Assembly (NCBI RefSeq): GCF_029227915.1
Contig: NC_079885.1
Coordinates: 27,841,001-27,905,000 of the forward strand
Length of the DNA: 64,000 bases
Source: Hydractinia symbiolongicarpus
Lineage: Eukaryota; Cnidaria; Hydrozoa; Anthoathecata; Hydractiniidae
Reading direction: 5' to 3'
Part shown: one piece after another, positions 51,289 to 63,310 of the stretch
Position numbering within the stretch: the first letter of the stretch is position 1
Layout of the letters: the number at the start of each line of letters is the position of its first letter
Translations under genes and position numbers: made by a program
Notes under the pieces: generated by a model
What the model saw: only the letters and a program-made list of their open reading frames with translations
Told to the model about the DNA's origin: nothing
Database searches by the model: none

Positions 51289-54115
51289 CGGTGTCAATCC
51301 GCTTGACTTACAACGGTTGAGTCACATATTTCTACCAACATGTATTTAGTGATTTTTTTCCGATATTACTAAGTTGTATTGCTTTTCACAGTGAAACGAC
51401 TGACTGTGGGACTTAATTGAAGTGATTCTGGACTGTGACCTTATAAATGTGATAAATGAGCCAATTGGATTCCAAGGAATAACGTTCTTCCTAATTTGAC
51501 ATGATTGCTGGAATTCAGCGATTACACTCGGCCCTATGGTAGCGCTTCGCTTTAAAATTTTTATAAAAAAAGTCATTTTTTACTGTGGGACCAATCCTGG
51601 CCGTTAGCACGTGCTGAATAAATAGGAACAGTTTCAAAAACTACATTTCATTGACCTTCTGGCGGTATAAATTCGTTTGAGTTACAACGGTTGCGTCACA
51701 TATTCGTACCAACATGAATTTAGCGAGAGTATTCGGATATTACTAGGTTGCATCGCTTTTAACAGTGAAAGGATTGACTGTGGGACTTAATTGAACTGAT
51801 ATTGGACTGTGAGCTTATAAATTTGATAAGTGAGACAATTGGACTGCAAGAAGTAACATTCTTCTTAATTTGACATGATTGCCGGAACTCAGGGATTACA
51901 CTGGGCGCTGTGGGAGCGCTTCATTTAAAAACTTAGATAAATAAGTCTTTTTTACGATGGGACCAATCCTAGCCGTTAGCGCGCGCTGAAGAAAGAGAGA
52001 CAGTTTTAAAAACTACATTTCATTGACTTTCTAACGGTATCATTCCGTTTCAATTACAACGGTTGCGTCACATATTCGTACGAACAAATATTTAGCGATA
52101 TTTTTCTGATTTTACTAGGTTGCATCGTTTTTAACAGTGAAAGGATTGACTGTGGGACTTAATTGAACTGATTTTGGACTGTGATCTTATAAATGTGATA
52201 AGTGAGACAATTGGACCCAAGAAATAACATTCTTCTTACCTTGACATGATTGCTGGAATTTACCGATTTCACTGGGCGCTGTGGTAGCGCTTCATTTAAA
52301 AACTTAGATAAAATAAGTCATTTTTTACTGTGGGACCAATCCTGGCCGTTAGCACGCGCTGAATAAATAGGAACAGTTTCAAAGACTACATTTCATTGAC
52401 TTTCTAACGGTATCATTCCGTTTCAATTACAACGGTTGCGTCACATATTCGTACGAACATGTATTTAGCGATAATTTTCTGATTTTACTAGGTTGCATCG
52501 TTTTTAACAGTGAAAGGATTGACTGTGGGACTTAATTGAACTGATTTTGGACTGTGTTCTTATAAATGTGATAAGTGAGACAATTGGACCCAAGAAATAA
52601 CATTCTTCTTACCTTGACATGATTGCTGGAATTTACCGATTTCGCTGGGCGCTGTGGTAGCGTTTTATTTAAAAGTTTAGATAAATAAGTCATTTTGTAC
52701 TGTGGGACCAATCCTAGCCGTTAGCGGGCGTTGAAGAAAAAGAAACATTTTCAAAAACTACATTTCATTGACTTTCTAACGGTGTCAATCCGCTTGACTT
52801 ACAACGGTTGAGTCACATATTTGTACCAACATGTATTTAGTGATTTTTTTCCGATATTCTAAGTTGTATCGCTTTTATCAGTAAAATGATTGACTGTGGG
52901 ATTTAAGTGAAGTGATTCTGGACTGTGACCTTATAAATGTGATAAGTGAGCCAACTGGACCCCAAGAAATGACATTCTTCTTAATTTGACATGATTGCCG
53001 CAACTCAGCGATTACACTGGTCGCTGTTTGGAGCGCTTCATTGAAAAATTTAGATAAATAAGTCATTTTTTACTGTTGGACGAATCCTAGCCGTTATCGC
53101 GCGCTGAAGAAATAGAGACAGTTTTAGAAGGTACATTTCAATGAATCTCTAACGGTATGATTCCATTTGAGTTACAACAGTTGAGTCACATATTCGCACC
53201 AACATGTATATAGTGATTTTTTTCCGATATTACTAAGTTGTATCGCTTTTAACAGTGCAACGATTGACTGTGGGACTTAATCGAAGTGATTCTGGACTGC
53301 GACCTTACAAATGTGATAAATGAGCCAATTGGACTAAGAGGAAAAACATTCTTCTTAATTTGACATGATTGCTGGAAGTTACCGATTTCGCTGGGCGCTG
53401 TGGTAGCGTTTTATTTAAAAAATTAGATAAATAAGTCATTTTGTACTGTGGGACCAATCCTAGCCGTTAGCGGGCGTTGAAGAAAAAGAAATATTTTCAA
53501 AAACTACATTTCATTGACTTTCTAACGGTGTCAATCCGCTTGACTTACAACGGTTGAGTCACATATTTCTACCAATATGTATTTAGTGATTTTTTTCCGA
53601 TATTACTAAGTTGTATCGCTTTTAACAGTAAAACGATTGACTGTGGGATTTAATTGAAGTGATTCTGGACTGCGACCTTATAAATGTTATAAATGAGCCA
53701 ATTGGATTCCAAGGAATATAATTCTTCTTAATTTGACATGATTGCCGCAACTCAGCGATTACACTGGTCGCTGTTTGGAGCGCTTCATTAAAAAATTTAG
53801 ATAAATAAGTCATTTTTTACTGTGGGACCAATCCTAGTTGTTAGCGCGCGCTGAAGAAATAGAGACAGTTTCAAATACTATATTTCATTGACTTTGTAAC
53901 GGTATTAGCCCGTTTCAACTACAACGGTTGCGTCACATATTCGTTCCAATATGTATTTAGTGGTTTTCTCCATCATTATTAAGTTGTATTGCTTTTGACA
54001 GTGAGGCGATTGACTGTGGGACTTAATAGAAGTGATCCTAGACTGTGACCTTATAAATGTTATAAATGAGCCAATTGGATTCCAAGGAATAACATTCTTC
54101 TTAATTTGACATGAT
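50013..54115 (+). repeat. 11-unit higher-order repeat, copy 1 (4,103 bp)
   Basis: Unit starts at 50119, 50493, 50866, 51238, 51612, 51984, 52357, 52729, 53102 and 53475 all recur 4,103 bases to the right. In the first 3.7 kb I noted about 16 substitutions, such as cttttcacag against cttttgacag and accttacaaatg against accttataaatg. The last unit (53849) is a divergent one not shared with copy 2. This copy overlaps copy 2 of the 1,868-bp repeat, so the two duplications happened at different times. Confidence 0.87.
52729..53848 (+). repeat. Trimer cassette, copy 4
   Basis: Units 52729, 53102 and 53475 form the cassette. In the third unit the segment after accttataaatg switches to ttataaatgagccaattgg and attccaaggaatataattc, class A material, before returning to class C. 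This is a short internal patch, suggestive of conversion. Confidence 0.82.
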
Positions 54116-54221
54116 TGCTGCACATCAGCAATTACACTCGGCCCAATGGTAGCGCTTCACATAAAAATTTAGATAACATAAATCATTTTTTACTATGGGA
54201 CCAATCCTAGTTGTTAGCGCG
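53849..54221 (+). repeat. Divergent single unit
   Basis: This unit carries many bases not seen together elsewhere: ctatatttcattg, ctttgtaacgg, attagcccg, attcgttccaatatg, tagtggttttctccatcat, gacagtgaggcg, acttaatagaag, gatcctagactg and aaatgttataaatg. Its neighbours are highly homogeneous. It is probably an older unit moved in by exchange, or one that has escaped homogenisation. It interrupts the 11-unit repeat, since copy 2 has an ordinary unit at the matching place (57953). Confidence 0.8.
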
Positions 54222-57200
54222 CGCTGAAGAAATAAAGACAGTTTCAAATACTACATTTCATTGACTTTCTAACGGTATTAGTCCATTTCAACTACAACGG
54301 TTGCGTCACATATTCGTACCAACATGTATTTAGTGATTTTTTTCCGATATTACTAAGTTGTATTGCTTTTAACAGTGAAACGATTGACTGTGGGACTTAA
54401 TCGAAGTGATTCTGGACTGCGACCTTATAAATGTGATAAATGAGCCAATTGGACTACAAGGGAAAACATTCTTCTTAATTTGACATGATTGCTGCATATC
54501 AGCGATTACACTCGGCCCAATGGTAGCGCTTCACTTAAAAATTTAGATAACATAAGTCATTTTTTACTGTGGGACCAATCCTAGCCGTTAGCGCGCGCTG
54601 AAGAAATAGAGACAGTTTCAAATACTACATTTCATTGACTTTCTAACGGTATTAGTCCGTTTCAACGACAACGGTTGCGTCACATATTCGTACCAACATG
54701 TATTTAGTGATTTTTTTCCGATATTACTAATTTGTTTTGCTTTTGACAGTGAAACGATTGACTGTGGGACTTAATTGAATTGATTCTGTACTGTGACCTC
54801 ATAAATGTGATAAATGAGACAATTGGATTCAAGAAATAACATTCTTTTTAATTTGACATGATTGCTGGAATTCAGCGATTACACTCGGCCCTATGGTAGC
54901 GCTTCACTTAAATATTTAGATAAAATAAGTCATTTTTTACTGTGGGACCAATCCTGGCCGTTAGCACGCGCTGAATAAATAGGAACAGTTTCAAAGACTA
55001 CATTTCGTTGTCCTTCTGGCGGTAAAAATCCATTTGAGTTACAACGGTTGCGTCACATATTCGTACGAACATGTATTTAGCGATAGTATTCGGATATTAC
55101 TAGGTTGCATCGTTTTTAACAGTGAAAGGATTGACTGTGGGACTTAATTGAACTGATTTTGGACTTTGACCTCATAAATGTGATAAATGAGACAATTGGA
55201 TTCAAGAAATAACATTCTTTTTAATTTGACATGATTGTTGGAAGTTACCGATTTCGCTGGGCGCTGTGGTAGCGTTTTATTTAAAAGTTTAGATAAATAA
55301 GTCATTTTGTACTGCGAGACCAGTCCTAGTCGTTAGCGGGCGTTGAAGAAATAGAAACATTTTCAAAAACTACATTTCATTGAATTTCTAACAGTGTCAA
55401 TCCGCTTGACTTACAACGGTTGAGTCACATATTTCTACCAACATGTATTTAGTGATTTTTTTCCGATATTACTAAGTTGTATTGCTTTTGACAGTGAAAC
55501 GACTGACTGTGGGACTTAATTGAAGTGATTCTGGACTGTGACCTTATAAATGTGATAAATGAGCCAATTGGATTCCAAGGAATAACATTCTTCCTAATTT
55601 GACATGATTGCTGGAATTCAGCGATTACACTCGGCCCTATGGTAGCGCTTCGCTTTAAAATTTTTATAAAAAAAGTCATTTTTTACTGTGGGACCAATCC
55701 TGGCCGTTAGCACGTGCTGAATAAATAGGAACAGTTTCAAAAACTACATTTCATTGACCTTCTGGCGGTATAAATTCGTTTGAGTTACAACGGTTGCGTC
55801 ACATATTCGTACCAACATGAATTTAGCGAGAGTATTCGGATATTACTAGGTTGCATCGCTTTTAACAGTGAAAGGATTGACTGTGGGACTTAATTGAACT
55901 GATATTGGACTGTGAGCTTATAAATTTGATAAGTGAGACAATTGGACTGCAAGAAGTAACATTCTTCTTAATTTGACATGATTGCCGGAACTCAGGGATA
56001 ACACTGGGCGCTGTGGGAGCGCTTCATTTAAAAACTTAGATAAATAAGTCTTTTTTACGATGGGACCAATCCTAGCCGTTAGCGCGCGCTGAAGAAAGAG
56101 AGACAGTTTTAAAAACTACATTTCATTGACTTTCTAACGGTATCATTCCGTTTCAATTACAACGGTTGCGTCACATATTCGTACGAACAAATATTTAGCG
56201 ATATTTTTCTGATTTTACTAGGTTGCATCGTTTTTAACAGTGAAAGGATTGACTGTGGGACTTAATTGAACTGATTTTGGACTGTGATCTTATAAATGTG
56301 ATAAGTGAGACAATTGGACCCAAGAAATAACATTCTTCTTACCTTGACATGATTGCTGGAATTTACCGATTTCACTGGGCGCTGTGGTAGCGCTTCATTT
56401 AAAAACTTAGATAAAATAAGTCATTTTTTACTGTGGGACCAATCCTGGCCGTTAGCACGCGCTGAATAAATAGGAACAGTTTCAAAGACTACATTTCATT
56501 GACTTTCTAACGGTATCATTCCGTTTCAATTACAACGGTTGCGTCACATATTCGTACGAACATGTATTTAGCGATAATTTTCTGATTTTACTAGGTTGCA
56601 TCGTTTTTAACAGTGAAAGGATTGACTGTGGGACTTAATTGAACTGATTTTGGACTGTGTTCTTATAAATGTGATAAGTGAGACAATTGGACCCAAGAAA
56701 TAACATTCTTCTTACCTTGACATGATTGCTGGAATTTACCGATTTCGCTGGGCGCTGTGGTAGCGTTTTATTTAAAAGTTTAGATAAATAAGTCATTTTG
56801 TACTGTGGGACCAATCCTAGCCGTTAGCGGGCGTTGAAGAAAAAGAAACATTTTCAAAAACTACATTTCATTGACTTTCTAACGGTGTCAATCCGCTTGA
56901 CTTACAACGGTTGAGTCACATATTTGTACCAACATGTATTTAGTGATTTTTTTCCGATATTCTAAGTTGTATCGCTTTTATCAGTAAAATGATTGACTGT
57001 GGGATTTAAGTGAAGTGATTCTGGACTGTGACCTTATAAATGTGATAAGTGAGCCAACTGGACCCCAAGAAATGACATTCTTCTTAATTTGACATGATTG
57101 CCGCAACTCAGCGATTACACTGGTCGCTGTTTGGAGCGCTTCATTGAAAAATTTAGATAAATAAGTCATTTTTTACTGTTGGACGAATCCTAGCCGTTAT

Positions 57201-58218
57201 CGCGCGCTGAAGAAATAGAGACAGTTTTAGAAGGTACATTTCAATGAATCTCTAACGGTATGATTCCATTTGAGTTACAACAGTTGAGTCACATATTTGC
57301 ACCAACATGTATATAGTGATTTTTTTCCGATATTACTAAGTTGTATCGCTTTTAACAGTGCAACGATTGACTGTGGGACTTAATCGAAGTGATTCTGGAC
57401 TGCGACCTTATAAATGTGATAAATGAGCCAATTGGACTAAGAGGAAAAACATTCTTCTTAATTTGACATGATTGCTGGAAGTTACCGATTTCGCTGGGCG
57501 CTGTGGTAGCGTTTTATTTAAAAGTTTAGATAAATAAGTCATTTTGTACTGTGGGACCAATCCTAGCCGTTAGCGGGCGTTGAAGAAAAAGAAATATTTT
57601 CAAAAACTACATTTCATTGACTTTCTAACGGTGTCAATCCGCTTGACTTACAACGGTTGAGTCACATATTTCTACCAATATGTATTTAGTGATTTTTTTC
57701 CGATATTACTAAGTTGTATCGCTTTTAACAGTAAAACGATTGACTGTGGGATTTAATTGAAGTGATTCTGGACTGCGACCTTATAAATGTGATAAATGAG
57801 CCAATTGGACTACGAGGAAAAACATTCTTCTTAATTTGACATGATTGCCGCAACTCAGCGATTACACTGGTCGCTGTTTGGAGCGCTTCATTAAAAAATT
57901 TAGATAAATAAGTCATTTTTTTACTGTGGGACGAATCCCAGCCGTTATCGCGCGCTGAAGAAATAGAGACAGTTTTAGAAGGTACATTTCAATGAATCTC
58001 TAACGGTATGATTCCATTTGAGTTACAACGGTTGAGTCACATATTCGTACCAACATGTATTTAGTGATTTTTTTCCGATATTACTAAGTTGTATTGCTTT
58101 GGACAGTGAAACGATTGACTGTGGGACTTAATCGAAGTGATTCTGGACTGCGACCTTATAAATGTGATAAATGAGCCAATTGGACTACGAGGAAAAACAT
58201 TCTTCTTAATTTGACATG
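54116..58218 (+). repeat. 11-unit higher-order repeat, copy 2 (4,103 bp)
   Basis: This is the tandem partner of 50013-54115. Unit starts are 54222, 54596, 54969, 55341, 55715, 56087, 56460, 56832, 57205, 57578 and 57953. A third partial copy begins near 58,219 (ctgcacatcagcaatt) and holds until about 58,640, where aaaatttagataacat is replaced by aaagatttttataaaatat. Confidence 0.87.
56832..57952 (+). repeat. Trimer cassette, copy 5
   Basis: Units 56832, 57205 and 57578 match copy 4 at an offset of 4,103. They carry the gatattctaag loss, with atttgcaccaacatg in the second unit and tttctaccaatatg in the third. The third unit has ggactacgaggaaaaac like copy 3, not the class A patch seen in copy 4. 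Confidence 0.83.
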
Positions 58219-61200
58219 ATTGCTGCACATCAGCAATTACACTCGGCCCAATGGTAGCGCTTCACATAAAAATTTAGATAACATAAATCATTTTTTACTA
58301 TGGGACCAATCCTAGTTGTTAGCGCGCGCTGAAGAAATAAAGACAGTTTCAAATACTACATTTCATTGACTTTCTAACGGTATTAGTCCATTTCAACTAC
58401 AACGGTTGCGTCACATATTCGTACCAACATGTATTTAGTGATTTTTTTCCGATATTACTAAGTTGTATTGCTTTTAACAGTGAAACGATTGACTGTGGGA
58501 CTTAATCGAAGTGATTCTGGACTGCGACCTTATAAATGTGATAAATGAGCCGATTGGACTACAAGGAAAAACATTCTTCTTAATTTGACATGATTGCTGC
58601 ATATCAGCGATTACACTCGGCGCAATGGTAGCGCTTCACTTAAAGATTTTTATAAAATATATCATTTTATACTGTGGGACCAATCCTAGCCGTTAGTGCG
58701 CGCTGAAAAAGAATAGACTGTTTCAAATGCTACATTTCATTGACTTTTTAACGGTATCAGTCCGTTTCAACTACAACGGGTACGTCACATATTCGTACCA
58801 ACATGTATTTAGTGATTTTTCCGATACTACTAAGTTGTATTGCTTTTGACAGTGAAAGGATTGCCTGTGGGACTTAATTGAAGTGATTCTGGACTGTGAC
58901 CTTATGAATGTGTAAGATGAGCAAATTGGATTCCAAGGAATAACATTCTTCTTAATTTGACATGATTGCTGCAATTCAGCGATTACACTCGTCCCAATGG
59001 TAGCGCTTCACTTAAAAATTTAAATAAAATAAGTCATTTTTTACTGTGGGACCAATCCTAGCCGTTAGCACGGGCTGAAGAAATAGAGACAGTTTCAATA
59101 ACTACATTTCATTGACTTTCTAACGGTGTCAACCCGCATAACTTACAACGGTTGCGTCACGTATTCGTACCAACATGTATTTAGTGATTCTTTTCCGATA
59201 TTACGAAGTTGTATTGCTTTTGACAGTGAAACGATTGACTGTGGGTCTTAATTGAAGTGATTCTGTACTGTGACCTTATAAATGTAATAAATGAGCCAAT
59301 TGGACTCCAAGGAATAACATTCTTCTTAATTTGGCATGATTTCTGGAATTCAGCGATTACACTCGGCCCTATGGTAGCTCTTCACTTAAAAATTTAGATA
59401 AAATAAGTCATTTTTTACTGTGGGACCAATCCTGGCCGTTAGCACGCGCTGAATAAATAGGAACAGTTTCAAAGACTACATTTCATTGACCTTCTGGCGG
59501 TATAAATCCGTTTGAGCTACAACGGTTGCGTTACATATTCGTACCAACATGTATTTAGCGATAGTAATCGGATATTACTAGGTTGCATCGCTTTTAACAG
59601 TGAAACGATTGACTTTGGGACTAAATTGAACTTATTTTGGACTGTGATCTTATAAATGTGATAAGTGAGACAATTGGACCCAAGAAACAACATTCTTCTT
59701 ACTTTGACATGATTGCTGGTATTTACCGATTTCACTGGGCGCTGTGGTAGCGCTTCATTTAAAAATTTAGATAAATAAGTCATTTTTTACGGTTGGACCA
59801 ATCCTAGCCGTTAGCACGCGCTGAATAAATAGGAACAGTTTCAAAGACTACATTTCGTTGACTTTCTGGCGGTAAAAATCCGTTTGAGTTACAACGGTTG
59901 CGTCACATATTCGTACGAACATGTATTTAGCGATAGTATTCGGATATTACTAGGTTGCATCGTTTTTAACAGTGAAAGGATTGACTGTGGGACTTAATTG
60001 AACTGATTTTGGACTTTGACCTCATAAATGGGATAAATGAGACAATTGGATTCAAGAAATAACATTCTTTTTAAGTTGACATGATTGCTGGAAGTTACCG
60101 ATTTTGCTGGGCGCTGTGGTAGCGTTTTACTTAAAAATTTAGATAAAATAAGTCATTTTTTACTGTGGGACCAATCCTGGCCGTTAGCACGCGCTGAATA
60201 AATAGGAACAGTTTCAAAGACTACATTTCGTTGACCTTCTGGCGGTAAAAATCCGTTTGAGTTACAACGGTTGCGTCACATATTCGTACGAACATGTATT
60301 TAGCGATAGTATTCGGATATTACTAGGTTGCATCGTTTTTAACAGTGAAAGGATTGACTGTGGGACTTAATTGAACTGATTTTGGACTTTGACCTCATAA
60401 ATATGATAAATGAGACAATTGGATTCAAGAAATAACATTCTTTTTAATTTGACATGATTGCTGGAAGTTACCGATTTCGCTGGGCGCTGTGGTAGCGTTT
60501 TATTTAAAAGTTTAGATAAATAAGTCATTGTGTACTGCGGGACCAATCCTAGCCGTTAGCGGGCGTTGAAGAAATAGAAACATTTTCAAAAACTACATTT
60601 CATTGACTTTCTAATGGTGTCAATCCGCTTGACTTACAACGGTTGAGTCACATATTTCTACCAACATGTATTTAGTGATTTTTTTCTGATATTACTAAGT
60701 TGTATTGCTTTTGACAGTCAAACGACTGACTGTGGGACTTAATTGAAGTGACTCTGGACTGTGACCTTATAAATGTGATAAATGAGCCAATTGGATTCCA
60801 AGGAATAACATTCTTCCTAATTTGACATGATTGCTGCAATTCAGCAATTACACTCGTCCCAGTGGTAGCGCTTCACTTAAAAATTTAGATAAAATAAGTC
60901 TTTTTGTTCTATGGGACCAATCCTAGCCGTTAGGGCGCTGCAGAAATAGAAACATTTTCAAAAACTACATTTCATTGACTTTCTAACGGTGTCAATCCGC
61001 TTAAGTTACAATGGTTGCGTCACGTATTCGTACCAACATGTATTTAGTGATTTTTTTCCTATATTGCTAAGTTGTACTGCTGTTGACAGTGAAACGATTG
61101 ACTGTGGGTCTTAATTGAAGTGATTCTGTACTGTGACCTTATAAATGTGATAACTGAGCCAATTGGACTCCGAGGAATAACATTCTTCCTAATTTGACAT

Positions 61201-62562
61201 GATTGCTAGAATTCACCTATTACACTCGGCCCTAGCGCTTCACTTAAAGATTTTTATAAAATAAGTCATTTTATACTGTGGGACCAATCCTAGCCGTTAG
61301 TGCGCGCTGAAAAAGAATAGACAGTTTCAAATGCTACATTTCATTGACTTTTTAACGGTATCAGTCCGTTTAAACTACAACGGGTACGTCACATATTCGT
61401 ACCGACATGTATTTAGTGATTTTTTTCCGATACTACTAAGTTGTATTGCTTTTGACAGTGAAACGATTGCCTGTGGGACTTAATTGAAGTGATTTTGGAC
61501 TGTGACCTTATAAATGTGTAAGATGTGCGAATTGGATTCCAAGGAATAACATTCTTCTTAATTTGACATGATTTCTGCAATTCAGCGATTACACTCGTCC
61601 CAATGGTAGCGCTTCACTTAAAAATTTAGATAAAATAAGTCATTTTTTACTGTGGGACCAATCCTAGCCGTTAGCACGGGCTGAAGAAATAGAGACAGTT
61701 TCAATAACTACATTTCATTGACTTTCTAACGGTGTCAACCCGCATAACTTACAACGGTTGCGTCACGTATTTGTACCAACATGTATTTAGTGACTCTTTT
61801 CCGATATTACTAAGTTGTATTGCTTTTGACAGTGAAACGATTGACTGTGGGTCTTAATTGAAGTGATTCTGTACTGTGACCTTATAAATGTAATAAATGA
61901 GGCAATTGGACTCCGAGGAATAACATTCTTCTTAATTTGACATGATTGCTGGAATTCAGCGATTAAACTCGGCCCTATGGTAGCTCTTCACTTAAAAATT
62001 TAGATAAAATAAGTCATTTTTTACTGTGGGACCAATCCTGGCCGTTAGCACACGCTGAATAAATAGGAACAGTTTCAAAGACTACATTTCGTTGACCTTC
62101 TGGCGGTAAAAATCCGTTTGAGTTACAACGGTTGCGTCACATATTCGTACGAACATGTATTTAGCGATAGTATTCGGATATTACTAGGTTGCATCGTTTT
62201 TAACAGTGAAAGGATTGACTGTGGGACTTAATTGAACTGATTTTGGACTTTGACCTCATAAATGTGATAAATGAGACAATTGGATTCAAGAAATAACATT
62301 CTTTTTAATTTGACATGATTGCTGGAAGTTACCGATTTCGCTGGGCGCTGTGGTAGCGTTTTATTTAAAAGTTTAGATAAATAAGTCATTTTGTACTGTG
62401 GGACCAATCCTAGCAGTTAGCGGGCGTTGAAGAAATAGAAACATTTTCAAAAACTACATTTCATTGACTTTCTAACGGTGTCAATCCGCTTGACTTACAA
62501 CAGTTAAGTCACATATTTCTACCAACATGTATTTAGTGATTTTTTTCCGATATTACTAAGTT

Positions 62563-62936
62563 GTATCGCTCTTAACAGTAAAACGATTGACTGTGGGATT
62601 CAATTGAAGTGATTCTGGACTGTGACCTTATAAATGTGATAAGTGAGCCAACTGGACCCCAAGAAATGACATTCTTCTTAATTTGACATGATTGCCGCAA
62701 CTCAGCGATTACACTGGTCGCTGTTTGGAGCGCTTCAATAAAAAATTTAGATAAATAAGTCATTTTTTACTGTGGGACGAATCCTAGCCGTTATTGCGCG
62801 CTGAGGAAATAGAGACAGTTTTAGAAGGTACATTTCAATGAATCTCTAACGGTATGATTCCATTTGAGTTACAACGGTTAAGTCACATATTCGTACCAAC
62901 ATGTATATAGTGATTTTTTTCCGATATTACTAAGTT
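62563..62936 (+). repeat. Single-unit tandem duplication, copy 1 (374 bp)
   Basis: Together with 62937-63310 this is a one-unit tandem duplication with only two differences noticed: cttcaataaa against cttcattaaa, and ttattgcgcg against ttatcgcgcg. Both carry the private tatcgctcttaacag, gggattcaattg and ctgaggaaatag. Confidence 0.87.
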
Positions 62937-63310
62937 GTATCGCTCTTAACAGTAAAACGATTGACTGTGGGATTCAATTGAAGTGATTCTGGACTGTGAC
63001 CTTATAAATGTGATAAGTGAGCCAACTGGACCCCAAGAAATGACATTCTTCTTAATTTGACATGATTGCCGCAACTCAGCGATTACACTGGTCGCTGTTT
63101 GGAGCGCTTCATTAAAAAATTTAGATAAATAAGTCATTTTTTACTGTGGGACGAATCCTAGCCGTTATCGCGCGCTGAGGAAATAGAGACAGTTTTAGAA
63201 GGTACATTTCAATGAATCTCTAACGGTATGATTCCATTTGAGTTACAACGGTTAAGTCACATATTCGTACCAACATGTATATAGTGATTTTTTTCCGATA
63301 TTACTAAGTT
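62937..63310 (+). repeat. Single-unit tandem duplication, copy 2 (374 bp)
   Basis: This is the direct partner of 62563-62936. After about 63,312 the next unit reads tatcgcttttaacag and tgactgggggac, so only two copies exist. It is the smallest and one of the youngest duplications here. Confidence 0.87.

Larger units (their letters stand above)
51238..58700 (+). repeat. Block of 20 units covering the 11-unit repeat
   Basis: Units start at 51238, 51612, 51984, 52357, 52729, 53102, 53475, 53849, 54222, 54596, 54969, 55341, 55715, 56087, 56460, 56832, 57205, 57578, 57953 and 58327. Within each period the order is a ttctaccaacatg unit, a caacatgaatttagcgagag unit, a ttcgtacgaacaaat unit, a ttcgtacgaacatg unit with cgataattttctg, the trimer cassette, and then class A units with tagataacataa. 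Confidence 0.88.

Noticed and set aside
59517-59783. Longest open frame in the window (88 codons, minus strand), and other 60-76 codon frames
   Set aside because: They lie wholly inside satellite units, shift or break between units, have no recognisable domain, and are the length expected by chance in a repeated sequence. Not annotated as genes.
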